From Planctomicrobium sp. (GTDB lineage: Bacteria; Planctomycetota; Planctomycetia; Planctomycetales; Planctomycetaceae): DNA of 10,153 bases. The position numbers were made by a program, and so were the translations under genes. Positions within the stretch are counted from its first letter, which is position 1; every line of letters starts with the position of its first letter. Shown here piece by piece: positions 1-7,105 of this stretch. Under the pieces are notes generated by a model, which saw only the letters and a list, made by a program, of their open reading frames with translations, had not been told where the DNA came from and did no database searches. The DNA lies in contig JAJDEL010000531.1 of NCBI GenBank assembly GCA_029259835.1, positions 1 through 10,153 of the forward strand, in the 5' to 3' direction.

Positions 1-1205
1 GGCAAAACGTCCGTTTCCATCGGAGGAAGTAGTTCCGACGGAACCGGTTGTTCTGCGAGTGATCCACTCTCCGCGTTCGGAAGCACGCTTGCGTCCGGTT
101 TCGTTGCGAACGGATCTTCTACGACTTTGGGAATCGAAGGCAAAGGTGGTGTCGGGTTGAATCCGGCATCGCTCGGCTCGGTAGGTAGCACATCGGCAGT
201 CTGAATAGGGCGAGGCTCAAATTTCTCAAATGGATTCGATGCAGGAACTTCCGGGCGTACCGGTTCATTTCCTATCGGTGGGACTGTAAATTGCGAGAAA
301 GGATTTTCGAGGTTTTCATTTGGTAGCTCTGTGCTTTCTGTTTTTCTTTTCGGTAATTGGTCCGACGTTGACAGGCCCAAGGTTGGTAGAGCACTTGGCG
401 GCAATAAAACTGGTCCAGGATGAGACGGTGGTAACTTCGTCAAACCAGGAGTGCCTTCATTGTTTTGACCAGTTTGTGGTCCGAATCGGTTGACAGGTTC
501 TGGCGGGATTTCAGTTGGTAAAACAGGAGAAAATTCTGCACCGAGCCGGTCAGGGAGTATGAGTTTGCCCTCAGATTCACTGTTTCCACCAGGAGCCGTT
601 TCGTACCCTGCTTGCAGGACTATGCCTTGTTCCGAACCTTCTGGTACACTCGCCCCAACCTGGACAATTTCGTTTGGGCCAGATGGGATTTCAATCTTCG
701 GGATTTCATTTCCGCTGGCTGAAAAATAACTCGATGGCATGACTGGAGTCGTTGCCAGAGCCTGGGGAGCCTCTTCTTCTGAACCTTCAGTGAGCGGTTT
801 CGCATTGCTGTCCGCGAGGAATTTGTTAGGGAAGACACTCGCTGTTTTTTCGGTCGAATTTTCTTTCTGATCCGCCAATGTTGGCTGAAAATCCCAAGGT
901 TTTTTAGCAGGTGTAGGCTCGAGTTCGCTCTCTGTTTCAGAACCTGGGAAAGCTGGAGCTTGACCTGCTTCTGATTGAGAAGGTGCGTTCCCAAGTCCAA
1001 GATCAACCGTTTCAGTATTCTCATCGAAACCTGAACCTTCCGTGCTTTCCTCTTGTTCAAGATCGGAGGAGTTCAGAGCTGTGAACTGTTGCGGATCGGT
1101 TGAGGGTGAGTTGTTTTGAAGGTTTTCATGGGCGCGCCACACCGCAAAACAACCTCCACCGACAACAGCCATCAGAACCAGGGATTTTAGTAACAGGCTC
1201 TGCAT
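1..1205 (-). CDS. Membrane-anchored proline-rich protein, 3' end cut by the window
   Basis: I do not recognise the family. The frame is open for 401 codons from ATG at 1205 to the window edge, with no stop, so the C-terminus is missing. Residues about 4-22 form one hydrophobic segment, followed by W-R-A-H, which suggests an N-terminal anchor with the rest outside the cytoplasm. A Cys near residue 18 follows three glycines and lacks a lipobox, so a lipoprotein is unlikely. The remainder is low-complexity, rich in Pro, Glu, Ser, Thr and Asn, acidic in its first third and increasingly proline-rich later. Short motifs of the form N/D-P-F recur three times in the last 100 residues (ENPFSQF, SNPFEKF, EDPFATK). 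This reads as an extended periplasmic spacer that may carry a folded domain beyond the window, for example a peptidoglycan-binding one, but nothing visible shows that. AGGA lies 8 nt before the ATG. The reading frame is secure; the function is unknown. Confidence 0.82.
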   Translation of the reverse strand, partial: MQSLLLKSLVLMAVVGGGCFAVWRAHENLQNNSPSTDPQQFTALNSSDLEQEESTEGSGFDENTETVDLGLGNAPSQSEAGQAPAFPGSETESELEPTPAKKPWDFQPTLADQKENSTEKTASVFPNKFLADSNAKPLTEGSEEEAPQALATTPVMPSSYFSASGNEIPKIEIPSGPNEIVQVGASVPEGSEQGIVLQAGYETAPGGNSESEGKLILPDRLGAEFSPVLPTEIPPEPVNRFGPQTGQNNEGTPGLTKLPPSHPGPVLLPPSALPTLGLSTSDQLPKRKTESTELPNENLENPFSQFTVPPIGNEPVRPEVPASNPFEKFEPRPIQTADVLPTEPSDAGFNPTPPLPSIPKVVEDPFATKPDASVLPNAESGSLAEQPVPSELLPPMETDVL

Positions 1206-1208
1206 CAG

Positions 1209-1222
1209 GGGAATCCTTTCCC
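1209..1222 (-). promoter_or_regulatory. Ribosome binding site displayed in a hairpin loop
   Basis: On the minus strand GGGAA (1222-1218) and TTCCC (1213-1209) can form a 5-bp stem. The four-base loop AGGA (1217-1214) is the Shine-Dalgarno core, 8 nt before the ATG at 1205. The spacing fixes the start of the proline-rich protein gene. That the stem forms in the mRNA is inference. Confidence 0.5.
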
Positions 1223-1232
1223 ATCTCGATAT

Positions 1233-1252
1233 TCCTGCTTTTTGAGGCAGGA
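1233..1252 (-). other. Leader hairpin upstream of the proline-rich protein gene
   Basis: TCCTGC (1233-1238) and GCAGGA (1247-1252) are perfect inverted repeats around an 8-base loop, 27 nt or more before the ATG of the minus-strand gene. No run of T follows on either strand, so it is not an intrinsic terminator. It may be a 5'-UTR stem or chance. Confidence 0.3.
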
Positions 1253-1320
1253 GAAATAAGTTTATGTTTGCGCAGGTTGCGTCATAGCAAAATTTTCAAA
1301 ACTGAGTAAAGATGAATCCG

Positions 1321-1342
1321 AGCGGCAATTTTTGCCGCTTTT
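1321..1342 (+). terminator. Terminator-like hairpin, plus-strand direction
   Basis: AGCGGCAA (1321-1328) and TTGCCGCT (1332-1339) form a perfect 8-bp stem with a TTT loop, followed by TTT (1340-1342) and then CC. The T run is on the plus strand only. No plus-strand gene precedes it, because the region to the left is coding on the minus strand. It may stop antisense transcripts entering from that gene, or end an unseen short RNA. The T tract is short, so activity is uncertain. Confidence 0.45.
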
Positions 1343-1641
1343 CCTTGAACTCCGGCATCTTTCCCTGTGTGTTGCGTTTGAAACTCAGTTCGGGGCCGTT
1401 TTTTCTGCTGGAATGCTGTTATTGATCAAAGAAGAAGTTTTGATCTGGTCAGTGGGTTCTTTTCAGTGTCACCGTTTCAACGAAATGTACGAAGCAGGCG
1501 AGCTTTGAATTTGATGTTGAATTGATCGATGATCGTCGATGGGTTGCGTTTCAAGAACGAATCTTTCAGATTACAAAGTCGAAGCACATCTGAAACCGGA
1601 TTGTGTACTTAAATCAGAGGGGGCTGAAAGCGTTTCTGATT

Positions 1642-1647
1642 GGAGAG
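1642..1647 (+). promoter_or_regulatory. Ribosome binding site that decides a TTG start
   Basis: GGAGAG sits 6 nt before TTG at 1654, in frame with the STAS coding sequence. The only longer alternative, GTG at 1603, has no comparable purine-rich site before it and would add 17 residues ahead of the predicted domain. This favours the TTG start. Confidence 0.55.
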
Positions 1648-1653
1648 ATCAGT

Positions 1654-2136
1654 TTGTCGTCATCGATTGTTCCTTACACATTAAAAGTTTTGAAATCTCA
1701 TGTTGAGGTGACTTTCCATCCACCCATCGCCGAGGGGACATGGTCGGATATCGAAAAACTGGGTGACGAAGTGACTCAAGAGTTAGAGCAGCGAAAATCC
1801 CCTAACTGCTTGATTGATCTCGCACCTTTAAGTTACATGGGCAGCTCTCTGGTTGCGGTGCTTGTTCGTATTTGGAAAGAGGTGAAAAGCAACGACGGTC
1901 GCATGGTCATTGTCGTCTCGCACCCAGTAGTCGAAGAAACGCTGACCCTCGCCGGGTTGGACAAAATCTGGAATCTCTATCCAGAAATGAATTCCGCTTG
2001 TCGTGCGCTTGGCGTGCCGCTTCCAGATGCAAATACAACACATTCGAACTCAGGTCGTAGTAAAGTGTTGATTGGAGTTGTCCTATTAGCTGTCATCATT
2101 CTCGGAATTTCTTTTTTCCTGCTGAATCAACAATAG
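1654..2136 (+). CDS. STAS-domain protein with C-terminal membrane anchor
   Basis: The 160-residue product (from TTG 1654) has a single STAS fold over about residues 8-121, as in SpoIIAA-type anti-sigma-factor antagonists. It shows an initial beta strand (YTLKVLKSHVEVTF), a core strand CLIDLAPL (52-59), the signature loop Y-M-G-S-S-L (61-66), a helix (67-79), a strand MVIVVS (84-89) and the LAGLDKIW segment (99-106). SpoIIAA-type proteins read D-S-S-G or D-S-x-G at the loop; here the Asp is Gly63 and the Gly is Leu66, while Ser64 and Ser65 remain. Residues 138-157 are a hydrophobic helix ending in N-Q-Q, a tail anchor that would hold the domain at the cytoplasmic face of the membrane. The gene ends with TAG directly followed by TGA. 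The ATPase gene starts 160 bp downstream on the same strand. Fold assignment is fairly secure; partner and phosphorylation are unknown. Confidence 0.78.
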   Translation: MSSSIVPYTLKVLKSHVEVTFHPPIAEGTWSDIEKLGDEVTQELEQRKSPNCLIDLAPLSYMGSSLVAVLVRIWKEVKSNDGRMVIVVSHPVVEETLTLAGLDKIWNLYPEMNSACRALGVPLPDANTTHSNSGRSKVLIGVVLLAVIILGISFFLLNQQ

Positions 2137-2252
2137 TGAGACAAAATTTGAATGGAGAGGTGTCAAGGGAATATTGGCGTCCATGTTGAAGTGAGAGAGG
2201 GAGCCATCCAAACTCTTTCGTCTTTTTCGTTTCATTCGTGGTTGTTATCTTG

Positions 2253-2280
2253 TTTGAGGTGATGCCGCAATTTGTAAAAT
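2253..2280 (+). promoter_or_regulatory. Possible sigma70-like promoter for the ATPase gene
   Basis: TTTGAG (2253-2258) and TAAAAT (2275-2280) are 16 nt apart. The second matches TATAAT at five of six positions; the first is a weak -35. The predicted transcript start would leave only about 10 nt of leader, which is short. This is a pattern match only, and the ATPase gene could instead be transcribed from upstream of the STAS gene. Confidence 0.22.
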
Positions 2281-2296
2281 CCAGACCGAGAGTCTC

Positions 2297-3556
2297 ATGT
2301 CCAGTGAAGCCGCGGAGCAAGACTCCACAAAGAACAAATCACTCCCTCCTGAAGCGCGTCAACGCGCGTTTCAGGAAGAATTAATGAGTCTCCTTGACCT
2401 TGTCGGAGTTGAACCGCTTGTTGACTTGCTACTCGAACGTGCGTTCCAACTCGGCGCAACCGACATTCATCTAGATCCTCGCGAGGAAGGGCTTGTTCTA
2501 CGGTTGCGATTGGACGGCATGTTGCACGACATCCTCCATCTCGGAGCAAATTATGCCCCTCAGTTGATCTCGCGAATCAAGCTTATTTCCGGGATGAATA
2601 TCACCGAAAAGCGGCTGGCTCAGGATGGTCATATTTCTAACGCGATGCTGAAAAACAACCGTGATGTCCGTGTTGGTTCAGGACCAACGATTCACGGCGA
2701 ACGAATTGTGATGCGTTTAATGCCTGACCATTCGCAGTTCAATTCACTAGCCCAACTCGGCATGAACCCGACACAAATTGAGGCTGTCAACCGTGCGATT
2801 TCAACACCACATGGAATGATTTTGAGTGTAGGACCGGTCGGCTGCGGGAAGAGCACAACGACGTACAGTTGCCTCACAGAACTCAACTCAGCAGAGCGTA
2901 GCTTAGTGACGATTGAAGATCCGGTTGAAAGACGACTGGAAGGTGTCAATCAAATTCAGATCGACAACAAGATCAAATTCGGATTTGTAGAAGCTCTCAG
3001 AGGGGTCCTCCGTCAAGACCCGGATGTCATTATGGTCGGAGAAATTCGAGACTCTGAAACGGCGCACATTGCTGTTCGAGCAGGTCTGATGGGAACGCAA
3101 GTCCTCAGCACTCTTCACGCCGGGGATACTGGTTCGACACTCGATATGTTCCGTGAATTTCAAATTCCACGGATGTTTCTGGCCGATTCGATTAAGTGCA
3201 TTATTGCCCAGCGGCTTGTCCGAAAGGTCTGCACGAAGAACCGAGAGACTTACGCTCCAGATCAGGCGACCAGACAAATCCTGGGCATTGAACCTGACAA
3301 TGCTCAAGTCATTCAACTCGCACGAGGTGTCCCTGCCGACAGCAATTTTCATACAGGTTACTTCGGTCGCACGGGAGTCTTTGAAGTCTTGTCGATGGAT
3401 CAGGAATTGCGACAACTCATTGTCTCCGGAAAACCAGGTCGACCTGTCTATGAACTTTCCAAAGAGAAAGGGATGGCAACTCTCGAAGACTGCATCAAAG
3501 AAAAAGTACTGGAAGGTGTGACAACCATCGAAGAGATGCTACGAGTGTTGATGTAG
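2297..3556 (+). CDS. GspE/PilB-family secretion or pilus assembly ATPase
   Basis: This 419-residue protein belongs to the hexameric ATPases that power type II secretion and type IV pili from the inner face of the membrane. A PAS-like N2 domain (about 41-145) carries [18 protein letters not shown] and [12 protein letters not shown]. The ATPase domain follows with Walker A GPVGCGKS (179-186), Asp box TIEDPVE (205-211), Walker [13 protein letters not shown] (241-252, Glu249) and His box [13 protein letters not shown] (271-283, His274). It is shorter than typical GspE or PilB (about 500-570 residues) because the N-terminal N1 domain is reduced to about 40 residues. The tetracysteine zinc module is degenerate: only Cys312 remains of the first CxxC, and the second pair is absent before HTGYFGRTG. 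The start has a weak GAGAG 4 nt upstream. No secretin, pilin or platform gene is visible nearby. Active-site motifs look intact, so an ATPase is expected; the machine it serves is unknown. Confidence 0.93.
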   Translation: MSSEAAEQDSTKNKSLPPEARQRAFQEELMSLLDLVGVEPLVDLLLERAFQLGATDIHLDPREEGLVLRLRLDGMLHDILHLGANYAPQLISRIKLISGMNITEKRLAQDGHISNAMLKNNRDVRVGSGPTIHGERIVMRLMPDHSQFNSLAQLGMNPTQIEAVNRAISTPHGMILSVGPVGCGKSTTTYSCLTELNSAERSLVTIEDPVERRLEGVNQIQIDNKIKFGFVEALRGVLRQDPDVIMVGEIRDSETAHIAVRAGLMGTQVLSTLHAGDTGSTLDMFREFQIPRMFLADSIKCIIAQRLVRKVCTKNRETYAPDQATRQILGIEPDNAQVIQLARGVPADSNFHTGYFGRTGVFEVLSMDQELRQLIVSGKPGRPVYELSKEKGMATLEDCIKEKVLEGVTTIEEMLRVLM

Positions 3557-3580
3557 TCTCTCGGCAACGCTTCAGATCGC

Positions 3581-3620
3581 AGAAGCCCGGCTTTTCAAAA
3601 AAGCTGGGCTTCTTTCTTGA
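3581..3620 (+). terminator. Rho-independent terminator between convergent genes
   Basis: A 15-bp stem is formed by 3581-3595 and 3599-3613 with one G-T wobble and a CAA loop, followed by TTCTT. It lies 25 nt after the ATPase stop and before the stop of the convergent AsmA-like gene at 3625. The T-rich tail is on the plus side only, so it should end the ATPase transcript. The same stem could block read-through from the other strand less efficiently. Confidence 0.8.
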
Positions 3621-3624
3621 ATCT

Positions 3625-6600
3625 TTATTGCAGCGGTCGTTCAGCCCCGCCGACACGAACTGGTGGACGTCTGTTCTGGCCCTTTTCGATCGCATCTGTG
3701 AATTCACGAAACGCATCGTCCAGAGGACCAATTCGCGTTTGAATGATCGCTTCGGGATTTTTAACCGGCCCGACAACTTTTACGCGAATCCAGTTGTTCC
3801 CAAAACGCTGGATAATCGGACCTAAGACTGGCAGGCGATTATTGGCTCTGGAATCAAACGTCAAATTGATCAGCGAGAGACCACCACTGGCGAAACCAAC
3901 GTTTCCTTTTCCGATCAATCCTAATGCATCGCCGCGTAATTCGATTCGTGAGAAGTCAAGCAGCCCGTTTTTGATGTCGAAATCACCGTAAGCGTAGTTA
4001 AACGCTGTGTTTCCAACTGGGCGGAAGTTCATGACAGCAAACATTTGAGCGAACGCTGGTAACTCCATAATCGCTGCCGGGACAATGTTAACCCAACCTT
4101 TGCCGGTCATTGCTTTCGTTGATGGTCCCATCCCTTGAAAACCGACAATTCCGTTCACCTTTCCGTTCAGTCGCCGTGCATTCTTAAATTGATCACTCGC
4201 CCACTCCGCAAGTTCAACATCACTGACATTGACTTCTGCTTTGTATTGAGTCAACTCTGGCCTCTCTGCTAGGACAACGAGAGAATCGAACCCGATTTGA
4301 CCGCTATAAATTTCGGCTCGAAGTTGTTTCCCTGTATGTAGATTGGGTTTCAAATATTGGGGCTGAGGGTCAATAAACTTGGGCGTGCCCACGACAAGGC
4401 GATCACCCTGCACGTGAAATGGACTCCGGATATTCCGAAACGACATCTCCAAAGCAGTCGCTTTGTCGAGTTCAAGGTATCCTTCCATCCGCAATTTTTG
4501 ACCGTCCCAGACTCCATTTGAAATATTCACTTTTCCAGTGACATTGCTCAATGGTATCCCAGCGAATAAAGAATTATTTTCAAGAAAAGTCTTCTGCACC
4601 CATTTGGCAGTGACAATTTCTTCCTCTCCTACCCAGCCTTTCAAATCAACTCTGAGTTGAAGATCAACATGACCTTGCAGGTTCATCGCCTTGAGTGTAC
4701 TTGCCAGATCTTCAGGGAGGGCTCGCTCTAACTCTTCGTCGAACTTGACTTTCGTGAGTCCTAAATTTCCGAAATGAACTTCCCAGGCCACCGGACCACT
4801 CGAAGGAATTTCAACAAAAGTCGGCCAATCTGGATCGGTTCCATCGATATGCAAATAGGTTTTGTCGTGCCAGCCATTGAGTGAGTGAACATGGATCCGC
4901 TTGCCATCCCAGTCGAGCGCCCCAACAACGTTGTCCCATTGATACGGCAAGGCGACCGGCTTGATCGTACCGTCTCTCCATTGAATCCCCTTGAGTTTTA
5001 CTTGGGTTGGGGAACCAGGTCGCCATCCAATCACGACCTTCTCAATGTCAAGAGTGCCAGCGAGTGCGAAATCCGTCCAGAGTGGAGCAAGGTGAGGGGC
5101 ACTGGCGAGCGAGGCTTTTTCAAGATCGCTATCAATTGGAACTCTGACGACGCCCAATTCAAGACCAAGGACTCCGGGTTTGACTGTTCGGTCTAATACT
5201 CCGTTCCCTGAAAAAAGAGCATGACCATGTCCGGCCTTCAAATCACGAAACTGCCAAACATCTTCCTTCAGACCGTCGTACTGAATACGTCCGCTGAAGT
5301 TCTGGAATTCGTAAGGGAATCCGACGAAATTCAACGTCGACTCGCGAACATCTCCGACCAGTTGCATCTTGAATTGATCGTGAGTTTGTGCGTTTTTGAG
5401 GAAGCGTCCTGTAAAATCGATGACACCTGACAATCGCAACGCGTTGATTGCTTCTTTGATTCCGGCCTGTTCCGGACGTCCAAATCCGTTTGAGAATTGA
5501 TCGTCAATAGGGAGGTTTTTGACAGTAATCGTATAGTCTGCGTCACGGTCCAATGTTCCATCGCCGAAGGAACCATTCAATGTGACGGGTCTTTTCCCGG
5601 CCGTGCCCGTCATTTCGATAACGAAATCACCTCCAGCGTGAGTGATTGCACCATGAATATTCTCAACCGGATAGCGGAAAAAATCATGCACAACACGACA
5701 ATCTCGGGCTGTGAACTTCCGCAACTTGACATTTAAGGGTTTTTGAGGCTGTTGAGTGATATTAAAATCGAGATCGAAAATTCCGGATGGACTGGTCAGT
5801 CGATAAAGTTTGAGAAGATCTTCCGTCAAAATGGACTGGATTCGTTCATCAATTTGCAGATTCGACGCGCGAACCACAAACTGTTTCGACCAGTCCCCTC
5901 CGACGCGCTGAGCGACTCCATCAATAAAGAGTGAACTCTGATTATTAGCAGCTCGGAATTCACCAATCGTGATCTTCGACGGCGACAGTTCTATTTTCGC
6001 ATGAACATCATAGAGCGGAATCGGCAGGAACAAATCGGAGACTTGACCATGTTCAATGTCAGCTGTGACTAAGTAATCCAGCGGCGATTCCTTAGAGGCT
6101 TGCCCGACCGAAAAATTCAGTTGAACATCGGCTCTCACGAAGGACTCATTGTTTGCAACCGAAAGATTCCGTGCAGCCGAGGACGGAATTCGAACATTGC
6201 CATTCGATGCCGAGCGGATCAGACTATCAGCACGGTTTCCTTGATGCCGCGCGAGGTATTGCGGGCTGCTGCGAAGACGTGCCAATTGCGTTGCAACCTC
6301 CGGAATCCATTGCCCGGTCTGTTCAATGAGTGATTCATCAACACGAACCGTCCCTGACTGACCGGTCAGTTTCCATTCATTCGTCCGCGAGTCAATGAGA
6401 CCGTTCAAGGCAACCGGTCCCAGGGAATCGACAATCGCATTTCCGGAAATTAGATAGCGCTGCCGTGCCTCTGGAGAAATCTTCAATTCGATCCCAGTCG
6501 ATGAAACGGAACGAATCGGTCCGCCGAGAGTCGATTGCAAGCCGACTTGAAATTCACCATTTTTAATCACAACAGTTGCAGAATATTTTTGCCTTGCTTC

Positions 6601-7008
6601 TGGTTTGCGAAAGTCACTCCAGTTCCAGCTGCCATCGGGAGATTTCACAGCGAAAACTTGCGGTGAATCGAGTTCCAATTTCTTGACGAGAATTCGCTTC
6701 GATTCTTCAAACAGTTGCCCATCGAGATGCAGAGTCAGTCGAGGAACTTTGGCGAGTGTTGTTTCATCACTCTTAGAGCGAAACAGTAGTTCCGTAACGA
6801 CGACTGACGAAGTGTTAGCGATCTGGACATTTTGGAAACTGACGTCGCAAGTCGGAAACATCGTCGCGAGCTTGTCAGAGAGGGCCCGATGGATCAGAAC
6901 ATCTTTTTGCGTCCAATAGTGCAAACCGACAGCCCCAACTGCGATCACTCCGACCAGCAGCAGCACGAGCATCCATTGCAACGTTCCGCGGATTCCATCC
7001 CAGGTCAC
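3625..7008 (-). CDS. AsmA-family envelope protein, 1127 residues
   Basis: The protein has one N-terminal membrane helix (about 12-30), then a long, largely beta-strand body typical of AsmA/YhdP/TamB-like proteins. These span the periplasm and are linked in Gram-negative bacteria to lipid transport and outer-membrane homeostasis. Two regions mark the family. Near the N-terminus, LELDSPQVFAVKSPDGSWNW (111-130) matches the AsmA pattern of a strand followed by P-D-G-x-W-N-W. The region from about 922 to 1090 resembles the AsmA-like C-terminal domain: GKGWVNI, MELPAFAQMF, a DFDIKNGLLDFSRIELRG strand pair, and a closing VKVVGPVKNPE. The basic tail (KGQNRRPPVR) follows. Translation starts at GTG 7008; an in-frame TAA at 7017-7015 excludes a longer product. 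A purine-rich GGAGAGGG lies 12 nt upstream, slightly far, and an in-frame ATG at codon 13 is a weaker alternative. It is the last gene of the minus-strand group; substrate unknown. Confidence 0.85.
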   Translation of the reverse strand: MTWDGIRGTLQWMLVLLLVGVIAVGAVGLHYWTQKDVLIHRALSDKLATMFPTCDVSFQNVQIANTSSVVVTELLFRSKSDETTLAKVPRLTLHLDGQLFEESKRILVKKLELDSPQVFAVKSPDGSWNWSDFRKPEARQKYSATVVIKNGEFQVGLQSTLGGPIRSVSSTGIELKISPEARQRYLISGNAIVDSLGPVALNGLIDSRTNEWKLTGQSGTVRVDESLIEQTGQWIPEVATQLARLRSSPQYLARHQGNRADSLIRSASNGNVRIPSSAARNLSVANNESFVRADVQLNFSVGQASKESPLDYLVTADIEHGQVSDLFLPIPLYDVHAKIELSPSKITIGEFRAANNQSSLFIDGVAQRVGGDWSKQFVVRASNLQIDERIQSILTEDLLKLYRLTSPSGIFDLDFNITQQPQKPLNVKLRKFTARDCRVVHDFFRYPVENIHGAITHAGGDFVIEMTGTAGKRPVTLNGSFGDGTLDRDADYTITVKNLPIDDQFSNGFGRPEQAGIKEAINALRLSGVIDFTGRFLKNAQTHDQFKMQLVGDVRESTLNFVGFPYEFQNFSGRIQYDGLKEDVWQFRDLKAGHGHALFSGNGVLDRTVKPGVLGLELGVVRVPIDSDLEKASLASAPHLAPLWTDFALAGTLDIEKVVIGWRPGSPTQVKLKGIQWRDGTIKPVALPYQWDNVVGALDWDGKRIHVHSLNGWHDKTYLHIDGTDPDWPTFVEIPSSGPVAWEVHFGNLGLTKVKFDEELERALPEDLASTLKAMNLQGHVDLQLRVDLKGWVGEEEIVTAKWVQKTFLENNSLFAGIPLSNVTGKVNISNGVWDGQKLRMEGYLELDKATALEMSFRNIRSPFHVQGDRLVVGTPKFIDPQPQYLKPNLHTGKQLRAEIYSGQIGFDSLVVLAERPELTQYKAEVNVSDVELAEWASDQFKNARRLNGKVNGIVGFQGMGPSTKAMTGKGWVNIVPAAIMELPAFAQMFAVMNFRPVGNTAFNYAYGDFDIKNGLLDFSRIELRGDALGLIGKGNVGFASGGLSLINLTFDSRANNRLPVLGPIIQRFGNNWIRVKVVGPVKNPEAIIQTRIGPLDDAFREFTDAIEKGQNRRPPVRVGGAERPLQ

Positions 7009-7046
7009 GATGTGTTATTGCCCTCTCCGAATTGAGGTGATGTACT

Positions 7047-7105
7047 GCCGGTTCCACCGGCCATGGGAGGTGTAGGTCGTGTTCGGCCGGTAAAACCGAC
7101 CCTAC
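7047..7105. repeat. Palindromic REP-like intergenic element
   Basis: Two related hairpins lie in the 93-bp gap between the glycosyltransferase and AsmA genes. The first is GCCGGT-TCC-ACCGGC (7047-7061), a perfect 6-bp stem. The second is GGCCGGT-AAA-ACCGACC (7085-7101), a 7-bp stem with one wobble. The second can alternatively be enclosed by GTAGGTCG (7072-7079) and CGACCCTAC (7097-7105). Both share the core CCGGT/ACCGG. No T run follows on the minus strand, so these are not classic terminators. The organisation resembles dispersed palindromic repeats, but copies elsewhere cannot be seen from one window. Confidence 0.6.

Larger units (their letters stand above)
1206..1653. other. Divergent intergenic region with no recognisable gene
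   Basis: About 450 bp separate the minus-strand proline-rich gene from the plus-strand STAS gene, so promoters for both should lie here. I found no convincing -35/-10 pair on either strand and no credible short gene. It holds the ribosome-site hairpin, the leader hairpin, a terminator-like hairpin at 1321-1342 and a 7-bp inverted repeat GATCAAA/TTTGATC (1424-1430 and 1439-1445). The last could be an operator-like dyad, but nothing identifies a regulator. Confidence 0.6.

Noticed and set aside
620..1060. 146-codon open frame on the minus strand, rich in Lys, Arg, Leu and Gln
   Set aside because: It is a different frame of the proline-rich protein gene, which is open over its full length with a good ribosome site and plausible composition; the alternative has no recognisable domain.
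1149..1160. Cys after the hydrophobic segment of the proline-rich protein as a lipoprotein site
   Set aside because: The preceding residues are Val-Gly-Gly-Gly; a lipobox needs a Leu/Val/Ile-like residue at -3, so a membrane anchor is more likely.
1424..1445. GATCAAA/TTTGATC inverted repeat as a terminator
   Set aside because: The stem is AT-rich, the loop is 8 bases and no T run follows; at most it is an operator-like dyad, mentioned only within the intergenic entry.
2903..3415. 170-codon open frame antisense to the ATPase gene
   Set aside because: It lies wholly opposite a highly conserved ATPase core and shows no family features or ribosome site.
3581..3613. The long stem as a bidirectional terminator also serving the AsmA-like gene
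   Set aside because: On the minus strand the stem is followed by GCGATCTG without a T run, so only the plus-strand direction is supported.
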